Assembly: GCA_949361645.1 (NCBI GenBank)
Contig: OX442436.1
Span: 1,773,179 to 1,837,178, forward strand
Length of the DNA stretch: 64,000 nt
Origin: Spongilla lacustris
Lineage: Eukaryota > Porifera > Demospongiae > Spongillida > Spongillidae
Direction: 5' to 3'
Below, piece after piece: positions 30,652 to 44,246 of the stretch. Every line of letters starts with the position of its first letter. Position 1 is the stretch's first letter. Position numbers and translations under genes: made by a program. The notes under the pieces were generated by a model. That model had not been told where the DNA came from, made no database searches, and saw nothing but the letters and a program-made list of their open reading frames with translations.

Positions 30652-33600
30652 CTACACATTGCGGAAGGGATATTTTAAAGAGAAGCCATACAAATTGTCA
30701 CTTATGGTTTGTTTTATTGTGGCTATGCAATAGAAGAAGAATGTACTGAAGTACAGGCACAGACTGCTACATGTGCACAATGTACTGAAGTACAGGCACA
30801 GACTGCTACATGTGCACAATGTACTGAAGTACAGGCACAGACTGCTACATGTGCACAATGTACTGAAGTACAGGCACAGACTGCTACATGTGCACAATGT
30901 ACTGAAGTACAGGCACAGACTGCTACATGTGCACAATGTACTGAAGTACAGGCACAGACTGCTACATGTGCACAATGTACTGAAGTACAGGCACAGACTG
31001 CTACATGTGCACAATGTACTGAAGTACAGGCACAGACTGCTACATGTGCACAATGTACTGAAGTACAGGCACAGACTGCTACATGTGCACAATGTACTGA
31101 AGTACAGGCACAGACTGCTACATGTGCACAATGTACTGAAGTACAGGCACAGACTGCTACATGTGCACAATGTACTGAAGTACAGGAAGACAAATCATTA
31201 TTTCAATACGTGTTACCTTTGTTAAAATATTCAGCATTGTACTTTGTTATTTTAAAAAAATCAAGGTAGCTTTTACAATTGTTTACTTAACTAATGAAGG
31301 TACAGCTGTAACCACTTACGTTTGTCTGCTGCTTGTACTCAAAGTAAGGAGACATTATAGTGATGGTTATAGTAAATTCTTTATAAAGATCTTTTACCTC
31401 ATATGTATGTACTCTAGACTTACGAATCTCTCTAGAAACTTGTTTAAGTATTTTTGAATATCCTTAAGGTTAGTTTCAAAATCTTGAACAGTGTAAGTTT
31501 TATTCTATTGGCACAGCACTAAGATTAGACTGTTCTTCTTCAGCTGCATCATTTGGTTCTTCTTCTTGATCAGGGGTGAATCCTCTAGATGGGGTTTTAG
31601 AGGCTCTTCCCCTAATATTTCAACTGAAATATCTAACATTGGAGGTTCATCTTCATCAACTAAGGTTTTATGTCAAATTGCTGCTTTTACAAGTGCATCG
31701 GTAGCTTGTTTGAATAGACTAACTTGAAAAGTTTTAGATTTACATGTACATTTAGGCCTATACTTTGCGTAATTAGCTTTACTTATTAGTACACACTGTA
31801 TCACCTACTTGTACAGTATATTTAGATGTAGGTCCTTCCTCATTGATGTAATGTAATACAGTTGTACGGCCCCCTTTTTTTCAACATACGGATATTGTAA
31901 TGAGCAGTGATGGGAATGAGCACGTACAGTGATGGGAATGAGCATGTACAGTGATGGGAATGAGCACGTACAGTGATGGGAATGAGCACGTACAGTGATG
32001 GGAATGAGCACGTACAGTGATGGGAATGAGCACGTACAGTGATGGGAATGAGCACATGTACAGTGATGGGAATGAGCACATGTACAGTGATGGGAATGAG
32101 CACATGTACAGTGATGGGAATGAGCACGTACAGTGATGGGAATGAGCACGTACAGTGATGGGAATGAGCACGTACAGTGATGGGAATGAGCACGTACAGT
32201 GATGGGAATGAGCACGTACAGTGATGGGAATGAGCACATGTACAGTGATGGGAATGAGCACATGTACAGTGATGGGAATGAGCACATGTACAGTGATGGG
32301 AATGAGCACGTACAGTGATGGGAATGAGCACGTACAGTGATGGGAATGAGCACGTACAGTGATGGGAATGAGCACGTACAGTGATGGGAATGAGCACGTA
32401 CAGTGATGGGAATGAGCACATGTACAGTGATGGGAATGAGCACATGTACAGTGATGGGAATGAGCACATGTACAGTGATGGGAATGAGCACGTACAGTGA
32501 TGGGAATGAGCACGTACAGTGATGGGAATGAGCACGTACAGTGATGGGAATGAGCACGTACAGTGATGGGAATGAGCACATGTACAGTGATGGGAATGAG
32601 CACATGTACAGTGATGGGAATGAGCACATGTACAGTGATGGGAATGAGCACATGTACAGTGATGGGAATGAGCACATGTACAGTGATGGGAATGAGCACA
32701 TGTACAGTGATGGGAATGAGCACGTACAGTGATGGGAATGAGCACGTACAGTGATGGGAATGAGCACGTACAGTGATGGGAATGAGCACATGTACAGTGA
32801 TGGGAATGAGCACATGTACAGTGATGGGAATGAGCACATGTACAGTGATGGGAATGAGCACGTACAGTGATGGGAATGAGCACGTACAGTGATGGGAATG
32901 AGCACGTACAGTGATGGGAATGAGCACGTACAGTGATGGGAATGAGCACATGTACAGTGATGGGAATGAGCACATGTACAGTGATGGGAATGAGCACATG
33001 TACAGTGATGGGAATGAGCACATACAGTGATGGGAATGAGCACATACAGTGGTGGGCAAACAATAACAGTAATGGACGATGTGAGGGTGTTCCCACCACA
33101 CCCACCTCAGTGCCTTCCCACCACACCTACCTCGCTCATGATGATGGTGCCTTCGATGGCCAGCTGGAGGTCCTGCAGTGTGCCACGCACCACCATGATC
33201 ACCTTCTGCATGCGGTCCAGCTCCTGCCTCAAGAAGATGTTCATCGAAGACAGCGCCCCCATTTTCTGGAGCCTTCCCTTTACCTGCAAGGTTATTTGGA
33301 TCACTGTACTGCCTGATCCCTGCCCTTCCATCCCATTGTCACCCCTATCTTCCCCCTCCCTGCCCTTCCATCTTCCCTCCCTGCCCTTCCATCCCATTGT
33401 CACCCCTATCTTACCCCTCCTCTCTCTGCCCTTCCATCCCATTCTCACCCCTATCTTCCCCCTCCTTCCCTCTCTGCCCTTCCATCCCATTCTCACCCCT
33501 ATCTTACCCCTCCTTCCCTCCCTGCCCTTCCATCCCATTGTCACCCCTATCTTACCCTTCCTTCCCTCTCTGCCCTTCCATCCCATTCTCACCCCTATCT

Positions 33601-34798
33601 TACCCCTCCTTCCCTCTCTGCCCTTCCATCCCATTCTCACCCCTATCTTACCCCTCCTTCCCTCTCTGCCCTTCCATCCCATTCTCACCCCTATCTTACC
33701 CCTCCTTCCCTCTCTGCCCTTCCATCCCATTCTCACCCCTATCTTACCCCTCCTTCCCTCTCTGCCCATCCATCCCATTCTCACCCCTATCTCCCCTCCC
33801 TGCCCTTCCATCCCATTGTCACCCCTATCTTACCCCTCCTTCCCTCTCTGCCCTTCCATCCCATTCTCACCCCTATCTTACCCCTCCTTCCCTCTCTGCC
33901 CTTCCATCCCATTCTCACCCCTATCTTACCCCTCCTTCCCTCTCTGCCCATCCATCCCATTCTCACCCTATCTTCCCTCCCTGCCCTTCCATCCCATTGT
34001 CACCCCTATCTTACCCCTCCTCTCTCTGCCCTTCCATCCCATTCTCACCCCTATCTTCCCCTCCCTGCCCTTCCATCCCATTCTCACCCCTATCTTACCC
34101 CTCCTTCCCTCTCTGCCCTTCCATCCCATTCTCACCCCTATCTTACCCCTCCTTCCCTCTCTGCCCATCCATCCCATTCTCACCCCTATCTTCCCTCCCT
34201 GCCCTTCCATCCCATTCTCACCCCTATCTTACCCCTCCTTCCCTCTCTGCCCATCCATCCCATTCTCACCCCTATCTTCCCTCTCTGCCCATCCATCCCA
34301 TTCTCACCCCTATCTTCCCTCTCTGCCCATCCATCCCATTCTCACCCCTATCTTCCCTCTCTGCCCTTCCATCCCATTCTCACCCCTATCTTACCCCTCC
34401 TTCCCTCTCTGCCCATCCATCCCATTCTCACCCCTATCTTCCCTCCCTGCCCTTCCATCCCATTCTCACCCCTATCTTACCCCTCCTTCCCTCTCTGCCC
34501 ATCCATCCCATTCTCACCCCTATCTTCCCCCTTCCTGCCCTTCCATCCCATTCTCACCTCCTATCTTCCTCCCCTCTCCCTTCCCTTCCCCTTTGGTGTA
34601 CCTCATGTGGTATGTAGTCTGGTGGCAGCTTCTCTAGCATGTCAGTGGCAATCCTGCTCACCACAGACTCCCTTGTCTCTCCAGCACCACCGCTGCTGTC
34701 CTTGGGCTGGATGTTACTGATAGTGTCCAGGACCTCCTTGGCCACGTTACTCTGGTACCTTGTCATTGGGAGAAGGTCACACACATGTATGCACTCTT

Positions 34799-34864
<66 letters not shown>

Positions 34865-37800
34865 CACACATACACACACAGTACACACATACACACACGG
34901 TACACACATACACACAGTACACGCAGGCATCTTCATTATAGCATGCAAAGGTACATGACTAACCTTCCATTTCTTATGTGTGCTTTTATACATGTATTCA
35001 CATGCAGTAATACATGTACATGACAACAGCCACACACGCATAATACTTTACATGCATATCTCCATACACATGTACACCCTCACACACACCCACCACACAA
35101 TTCACACACACCCTATCACAAAGTTCACACACATACCCTACCCACACAACATACTCATAAACATACCACACACATACCTATCCACATGCACACATACCAC
35201 ACACCTCACATACATGTACGCTACCCACACAACACATACTCACACATACCTACCCACACGCACACACATACCACACACCTCACACACGTATACAGACGCC
35301 ACAGTCTTGACTCACGTGATGTCTGCATTTGGGTGCAGGCCAAACACCTCTGGTGTGTCCAGCAATGGGAGGAGATCGATTGCCTCTCGAAACTGGTCAA
35401 TAGCTTTGCACTGTGGGATCTTGTACCCCTTGTAGAAAGCAAAGCTGTCGGCAAACATGTGTTCACCAAACCAAACCTTGGGGAAAGGGGTAAGGGGTAA
35501 GGGGGGGGGGGGGGGGGGGGGGGGGGGAGAGACCAGAAGGGCACAGTAGAGTTAGTGCATGCGCCAATAGCCCATTAAGTTACTATTGTTTTCATTGGTT
35601 ACCATTGGTTACCATTGGTTACCATAGGTACACGTACCTTGGTAAAGGTGTTGAGAAGTCGCTTGTCATAGTCATCGGTGACCCTCCCACCATACTGCAC
35701 CTCCCCCAGCATATACCGCACAGTGTTCCAGCACACACCCTGCATATGTAGAAACATTGAAGGCTCGTTCATAAAAAATCTCCCCTGCATGTACCCCTCT
35801 TTCCATTCCACAACCCCCCACCCACACACCCCCACCTTTCCCAGAGCTCGTGCTGTACCTTCTTCACATCCACAGCATCCAAGTGGTTCTGTATGAACTG
35901 TATGCTGGAGGTGAAGTCCGCCTGGTTGAACTCGTAGGGGATGTTCCAGCCCAGGGGTCCAAACTTGCGTCTCTCCTGCACGGTGGTGTGGAGGAAGGCC
36001 ACTGCAAAGAGTGCCGGCTTCCACTGGGGCATGGCGCTGTAGTCCAGCTGCTCCTGGGTCAGGCTGACGTAGGTCCTCTTTAGACCAGCCCTGACCCCCT
36101 GCGGCGGCTCATTGGTGAACTTGATGGAGATCTTTAATTAGAGTAAAAGGCGTATCATTTGGCCGATTAATTTAGATTTATTACCTGCAGCAGGGAGATA
36201 GGAAACTTTGGATGTGCCTCTGTGGTGATCCACACTCTGCAGCTGTCGTGCATGGACTCTGTCCCAGTGAGGGTCTCCAGTAGTTCGTCCATGAAGTCTA
36301 AACCCAGGTGGCAGTTTTGTAGTAACACCCATCCTCCCTGCAGTGCAATATGGGGGGGGGGGGGGGGGGGGGTCATCAGATCCCTCCACTCTCCTTTCAC
36401 CATCCAACTCCCTCATGCCCCTCCCTAACACACCTTGCCTCTAACCTTGCAGTCATATCATGTTCATACATTCTGGCATTCACTTACAAAAAGGAACCAA
36501 CTCTCAACCCTTTTATCCACCCTCCACCTTCCACACAATCACTCATACTCCTCTCTCCTTCCCTCCCTCTCACTCCCTCCTCCCCTCCCATCCCTCCCTC
36601 CACCTTCCACACTCCCTCTCCCTCCTTCCCTTCCTCTCTCTCCCTTTCCCTCTCCCTCTCTCTTCCCCTCCTTCTCCCTCTCCCACTCATTCCCTTTCAC
36701 TCCCTTTCCCTCTCTCCCTCTTCCTGTCCTTCTCCCTCCCCCTCTCTCCTCCCCTTCCTCTCCCTCCTCCCATCCCTCCCTCTCCCTCCCACTCACACTT
36801 GTCATGCACTGCTGCAGAAGCCTTCTTGCATGCACCTCTTGCCCCTGACCCATCGATATGGCACTGCACTTCAGCTTTAGCTTCTTGGCCAGGGCCTCTA
36901 TGCTGGTGGTGGGGTCTGAGCCCATGGACAGGAAGCAGATGAGAGGGGTCAGCTTGGTGCTCTCCGCCCACGTCCCCTCCAGGTCCAGGATAACTCCCTC
37001 TGCATACCTCGGCCCCATCGCCTCTCCAATAAACTTTATTGCCTGGGCCAGTGTACGGTCTGGGCACCAGCATCTGGGAATACATGCATGCATTTTTACA
37101 TGTGTAAGTAACTCATTACAAACATGGAACAGTTCTATATCAGAGCCATTACAGTTTTGGACTATAAGTGTATATGACTAAGTGGTACCTGATAAGCAGC
37201 AGCCTTTTAAAGGACTGCAAGCAGTGATGGTAGCCATCAGGGATTTCAGCTTCTTCTGGAGACTCTGAGTCAAACCATGCCTTCCAAGCACGCTCATTTC
37301 TCCGCACCTGATGTGTGAACAAAGATGGACAGAACATAAGGGAACATGGGGAACATAAGGGAACATGGGGAACATAAGGGAACATGGGGAACATAAGGGA
37401 ACATGGGGAACATAAGGGAACATGGGGAACATAAGGGAACATGGGGAACATAAGGGAACATGGGGAACATAAGGGAACATGGGGAACATAAGGGAACATG
37501 GGGAACATAAGGGAACATGGGGAACATAAGGGAACATGGGGAACATAAGGGAACATGGGGAACATAAGGGAACATGGGGAACATAAGGGAACATGGGGAA
37601 CATAAGGGAACATGGGGAACATAAGGGAACATGGGGGAACATAAGGGAACATGGGGAAGATGAGGGAACATGGGGGAACATAAGGGAACATGGGGAACAT
37701 AAGGGAACATGGGGAACAAAAGGGAACATGGGGGAACATAAGGGAACATGGGGAAGATGAGGGAGCACACAAAGGGGAAAAACAGGGAGAACATAGAAGT

Positions 37801-38045
37801 GAAACATGGATAAATGCAGAGGTAACTCAGAGCATGTCTGGTGGATCACCTGGTCAAGGATCTGTGTGAACTGATGTTGCTTGGAGAGCTCAACTAGGTT
37901 CAGCCATATCACATCGGCTATCCACTTGGCAGGTTTGGAAGGGCAAGCTTTTAAGTCCAGCGCTGCCCCTCCTGGGGAAGAGGGAGGGGATGGGGAAGAG
38001 AGGAAAGTGTGATGGCAGAGAGAGGAGAGGGAAGTGGAAAAAGGG

Positions 38046-38119
<74 letters not shown>

Positions 38120-41100
38120 AATGATGAAGAGGACTTACCTTTAATAAATGTCTGGAATTCTTCATGCACAATGGTTTTACTCCTCAAACCAATCTTCAGG
38201 GGCAAGAGGAGTGTGAAGAGGAACTTGTGGCTGACATACAGACTTCGCACAGTGTACTTGAACACCTCATAGGTGAGGTATTCTACGATGTTGTTGAGCC
38301 GCTTGGTCGGGAAGGGGGAGCGGTCGGACCTGCATCGTAGGCATGACAACCACAGCTGAGCACATGCTCTCTGGATTAGGGTGTGGTTGGGGGGAGGGGG
38401 GAGTTGGGGGGAATGCATGGGATGGAGGTGAGGTGGAAGGTGTATGGGGTTGGCGGTTGATAGCGGTACTCACTTTATCATGGAGAGATCAAACAGACCC
38501 AGGAACTGCTTAAGTGAGGTCTGGTACATGACATTTACCATGGACATCTCCACAATGAGGAAGTACAGGATGGAGCCCCTGGTGGCCACGGGACGATACT
38601 CCTCGCGGGCAGAGTTGATCTTCAGCTCTGTCTCTGCCGCCACCACTAGCTTCTCGTTCACCTCCAGGGCTGTATCCTTAGTGGTACGGAGGACCTCTAT
38701 CAGCGATTCATCATCCACGAGTGAACCCTTGATCACCAGAAAAACAACAACAACAAAACAAAAAAAAAAACGTAAGTGCTTTTAAAAGAAAGTGCGTACA
38801 TTTGTAGCAGAAAAAGAAAAGGTTAGTTAATCTTATGCTTTGTCCTATAATTAAAAAAGAAAAACAACTTTTTACAACACTACTTTGCTACCATTTTTTA
38901 TCCCCACAGAATTCAAAAGAAAAACGTATTACTAGGCAACCCTATTCTGACCTTGGTGCTAGTGAGCCTGTAGAGGAGGCTATCTTCAAGCTCCTTCATC
39001 TTCCTCTTGTTGCCGGTCACCTCCTCCAGCAGCTTGACCCTCTCTGCCTCCAGCTCCTGCTTCTCTGTCAGGATCACCCTCCCCAGGAGCTGGTCCTCCA
39101 GACCCTTCATGGTCACCGTGAAGTCTATGATGGAGGTGCGTGCGCTGATCTCAGGTGTGTAGGAGGGGTTTGCCAGCTTGGTGGTGATGTAAAGTCGAAA
39201 GGTTGCCATGACGTCCACCTCCTTGTCCCCAACCTTCACTTTCAATGTTCGACCAGACCTGATAAAGTTCTTCTCCAGCACGTTATCCAAAGCTGGGTCC
39301 AGTTCGTCGCCTACATCTTCAATGAGCAGGGGCCGTCCCAGCGAGAGGCTGTCCTCGAGGTGGTTCCTGAAGTACTTGTGGTTGAGGGTGGTGACCTGGA
39401 GCTCCTTCTTCTCCCTGCTCTTAATCCACGCCTTGCCCTGACCCTGCGGGTCGATCAGGAGTGGGTAGCGGGTTGCCTTAGTGACGATGATGCCGTTCTG
39501 GATGGAGAGGTCGTCGTTGGGCAGACCTTGAAGGGTCCACTCCCCGATGGTGGCACCGTCCACAAGCAGGGAGGTGATGTTGAGGTCGCTTGTGAAGGGG
39601 ATCCTGTGCCCCTGGAGCTGCCCCTCCCACCCCTTCATCAGATGGATCCGAAACTCCTGGTTGAAGGGTCCCGAGTAGGAGAGGAAGGCCGTAGCCAGCA
39701 GGGCATCCCCCACCAGCTGCCCAATCTGCTGCTGGAACTCCTTGCTCTGCTGGGTCCACCTCTCCTTCTCCCCGCCCAGGCCGGAGATGAGCGCGGTGGC
39801 GGCCTTCATCTTCTTGCGGCAGGTCTCGGCCGCGTCCAGCAGTGTCTTCTTCTCCCTCACTGCTCCCTCGTACATCATCTGCACGGCGTCCAGCTCCCTC
39901 TGCTTGTCGTCGAGCTGGGCCTGGGCCACCTGCAGGCTGCTCATGGCCACCTTCAGCCTCCCCTCCTGGATGGCCAGGTTAGCCTTGAGGGGGAGGACCT
40001 CCTTGTTGATGGTGAAGAAGAAGGCCATGGCCGTGGTCCAGGAGCAGAGGCCCGCCACGTTCCCGCACACCTTCTTGGCCGTCTCAAGGTTGTAGTCCTC
40101 CATGGTGAGGTAAGGGGCCAGGAGCTCCACCGTCTCCTCATTGATGGTGTCCTTGCTGAAGTTCTGCAGCGACTGGAGGAAGCCTTGCTGGCTCATCATC
40201 TGAGGACAAGCAGAGGGGATTGATCTTGCAACAAATTTTTTTAGCTGCTACTTCCTGTCACACCCACCCCTACCTCCTGCCACTTCCTGCTGCTCTGCTA
40301 CTTCCTGCCATACCCTCCCCTGCCTCTTGCCCCTCCCCTGCCTCCTGCCCCTCCCCTGCCTCTTGCCCCTCCCCTGCCTCCTGCCCCTCCGCTACCTCTT
40401 GCCCCTCCCCTGCCTCCTGCCCTCCCCTGCTTTCTGCCCCTCCCTGCCTCCTCCCCTACTTCTTGCCTTTCCCTCCCCACCCCTCTACTTACCTTGTGCA
40501 AATTAATGAGATCAGTATGCATTATCAATCCATGTTCAATCTTTCCCACCTTCCCAACCACACCCAACACACCTCCCATCTGAGTACAACATGTGCAGCA
40601 GACACATGGAAGACAATTCCCTTACCCCCACCCAGTCCATCTCTTACTTTGAGGGACTCCCCCCAGCTTGGTTTGGGCCCCGGCCGATCAGGATCAAGTG
40701 CCATGGGGTCCAGCCTGTGCCTGAAGAGCAGGAGGACACAGTCCATGATCCTCATGATGAGGTGAGGGGGCTTCCCCAGCTTGCGCACAGTGGCTATGTC
40801 GGAGGCCTTGATGGTCTGCAGAGCTGCCTCTGCCTCTTCCAGTGCAGGCCTTGCCTTCTCCAGCTTCCCCTCGGCCACTGCCTTGTCCGCCTGACAGGGG
40901 GGGAGGGGGAGGGGAGGGGAGGGGGGCAATGCTCAAGTGAATGGAAGAACTTTGCAGGATCAGGTATTGGATGTACCTCACTGCAGTATACGTGTAAATG
41001 TACTTATACGTGTACGTTTAATGTACTATAGGATTGGAATTACATGTAGCTTTACTGATGGCAATACTGGACATAGCCACACCATAATAAGTGGCCTGGT

Positions 41101-44100
41101 TATATCAAAAGGGGGGGGGGGGGCAAAGCAAATCCAATTGCATATTTTGGCATTGATAACTCAAACACACGTTTTACTATCGCCGCCAGTATAATATACA
41201 TGTATTATGAGAAACGTACTCTTGTTAAAATTGTGCAACCTATGCATTATCCTTTATTTATACATGGTGTACATGTATGTATGACATTAGTGTTAGCTGA
41301 CACCAGACATTAGTGTTAGCTGACATCAGACATTACTGTTAGCTGACACCAGACATTAGTGTTAGCTGACACCAGACATTAATGTTAGCTGACACCAGAC
41401 ATTACATTAGCTTCCCCTTACTGCAATGTCGTCCACCAGTGCCTGTGCCTTGTCCTTCACCACCTGAACTGAAGCTTTCACCTTCTCTGCTTCCTTCGCC
41501 TTGATCGTCACCTCTCTCAGAACCTCGTCGGCCTTGGCAGAGGCCCCCGCCAGCTCCTTCTCCTTCAGGACCAGCTCCTTGGACAGCTGGGCCACAGACT
41601 CGCTTGCCTCCACAAGTTTGTCCAGCCCCGTCTTCATGCGGTTGGCCAGCTCCCCAATCTGTGCCTTCTTCTCGCTGTATATGCTCTTGTAGCCGCCGAT
41701 GAAGGCCAGGTAGGACTTGGGGGTGATGTGGGTGGGACGTCGGTACCGCTCGAAATAGCTGGCGCAGGTCTCAGCCACATAGTCGTGGAAGACTCCCATG
41801 GCCTTCACCACCTCCTGTTTGGTCTGGGGACTGCATATGATCTCGTAAGAGGAGAGGAAGTGGTGTGCCACAGCCACCAGGGCATCCTTGGGCCAGCGGC
41901 TGAACCAATCGATGGTGCACCCACTAATCAACCCAGGAAACTTGAGTGCCCTGTTGCGGAACTTCTCACCAACCTACATGTAGCACACAAAACATGGGTA
42001 CATATATATACAATTATGCTGCTTAAAAATTAGATGTAAATATGAAAGCGAGTGTGGTAAAGTCTTCCTCCACTACAAAGTACATATTTACTGCACGGTA
42101 AGGGAAGACTTAAAATTCCTTTTGCTTCCACATTTACAGCATATTTATTCACATGGGATAAATCCAATAATTCATCTATGTAACTGAACTGTACTGCTCC
42201 AGATATGTTACAGTAGTTGCATGGTGCACTTACAGGTGAGAAGCACAGGGCAACGTGAAGGTTCTTCCTGGCCCTGGATATGAAGTAGTTGTACAGGTTC
42301 TCTTGGGTTGGAGGTCTGCGTGGAAACTGTTTCTTCATTACAGAGACAAGCTCTCCCGTGATTTCGTCAAGCTCATCTCGAGCAAAGAGATTCGAAATTT
42401 CTCCTGATGAAAGTATGTTGTTCAGATATTCAAGAAATCCCTCGTCTTTGACTTCATTGTCAGTGAAAATGAAAGTAATTCCTTTTCCTTTTTGTCCTGT
42501 AACAAAATAGCAATGATATTTTTTATAAACAAGCACAGGTCATAACTTTACATGATTTCATGTACATTTATGTGCAGAGTAATAATGATGCATTTAATCT
42601 AAATTAGTAAATAGATAATTTTATTTAAAAAACCCAATTATGGGTTTAATAGTTATGATTAAATTTGCAGATATACATGTACATGTACCCGTATCATAGT
42701 AACCCTGTGTGCTATTTTTAATACCCTCCATATGTACATGAATACAAGTATACATGAACACCAATATTGTAAGCATCAAGCATTGTTATACTTCGGCGCA
42801 GAAATTTAAAAAATAATGAGTAAATGATAGAATTATATACAATGTTTAGCTTGATTAGGTACCACATATGTATGGACAGCTGCTCTACATGTACCTGCAA
42901 TTCTGTAAAGAGCCTTGAGGTCTTCCATAAGGTTAGTTGAATTGTACGACCGCGTCAGTGTGATTTGAAATGTTTTGCACCCGGCTATGAAGGAGGCCAG
43001 CCGCGTCAAGCTCTGCTTCCCAGACCCACCAACTCCAACCAGCAGAGCGTTGCCTCTGTCGGTGCGAATGATGCGAGATATCTTGACCAGGTGGACCATG
43101 GCGTCCTTGAAGAACACCAGGTCCATCCCTGCCCCACGGATGGTCTCATTGTACTGGCGCATGTAGGCCATGAGCTTGTCTGCAAGGAAGCTGAGAGATG
43201 GTACCTGAGGGGAGGGGGAGGGGGGAGGGGGGAGAGAGGTAGCTTGCACACAGATATTCTTGAACAATAGTGCTGACAAAGGGCTCAATTTGTTTATTCA
43301 AATAATCACCATAGAAACATGTTGCTGTGAGCTCTAATTATCTCCCACCCCTCGTACATGATTACTATGTGCACTTGTAATGTACTTGCATGTATGCTTT
43401 AAAAAAGGTATGTGGTAGTGCACATGTGAAGTCTACAAACATTTGTATCGACACATGCCATAAGAGTGTATTTATTTTGGAGGGGGTGTGGCGGTACCAT
43501 CCAAAAATCTTAGCACTGTATGGCCCCTACCTCCATAGTTACCAGGGTAACATGCCAGACCTGGTATTTGCAGTGGGTAAACAACGGCTGTGTTCGTTCC
43601 ATGCTCCAGCATATCATCCCTCATGTCTCCCCCGCCACCCATTGTATGATTTTAATATTTACACACATTCTGCAAGCATGCGTCTGTAGCTTGAAAGCAA
43701 TACATTTCATTGTTAATTTTTCTTGTGCTAATTGGCTATTTCACACAACACCCTAATATTCCAACAACACCCTGATATTTGCACAACATCCTGATATTCA
43801 CACAACATCCTGATATTCACACAACACCCTGATATTCACACAACATCCTGATATTCACACAACACCCTGATATTCACACAACACCATGATATTCACACAA
43901 CACGCTGATGATCACACAAAACCCTCAACACCCTGATATGATGTGACTTGCTCACCTGTTCGTATACTTTGGGTGCTTCCATCTCAACGTTGTCAGCCTC
44001 CTGCCCCGTGGGTTCAGGGATGTCGCGGAGAAAGTCCACGAAATAGGACTCTGTGGGCAGTGAGGTCCCATCCAGCTCGTCACACAGGATCCTTTCTGCG

Positions 44101-44215
44101 GCCTTCAGAAACCACAGACAATCCTGAAGATGGGTAACAGTACAGCACATCACATACGTACACATACATGGATGCATCACCAAACATACTGTGGGAGTGT
44201 CCATAGCTAGGGTGT

Positions 44216-44246
<31 letters not shown>

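Noticed and set aside
30743..31185. Possible CRISPR array
   Set aside because: The repeats are contiguous with no unique spacers, there are no cas genes, and the context is clearly eukaryotic. The same applies to all other arrays here.
31805..33126. Three overlapping minus-strand open frames of more than 400 codons
   Set aside because: They are frames through the 22/24-bp array, with repeated [13 protein letters not shown] or IPITV-type units in all three phases. This is a repeat artefact.
33027..34637. 536- and 406-codon plus-strand frames rich in Pro, Ser and Leu
   Set aside because: The 48-bp C/T-rich array has no stops in several frames. It overlaps and opposes true dynein exons.
38835..40223. 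462-codon plus-strand frame
   Set aside because: Antisense shadow of the GC-rich dynein stalk exon, which has strong family similarity on the minus strand.
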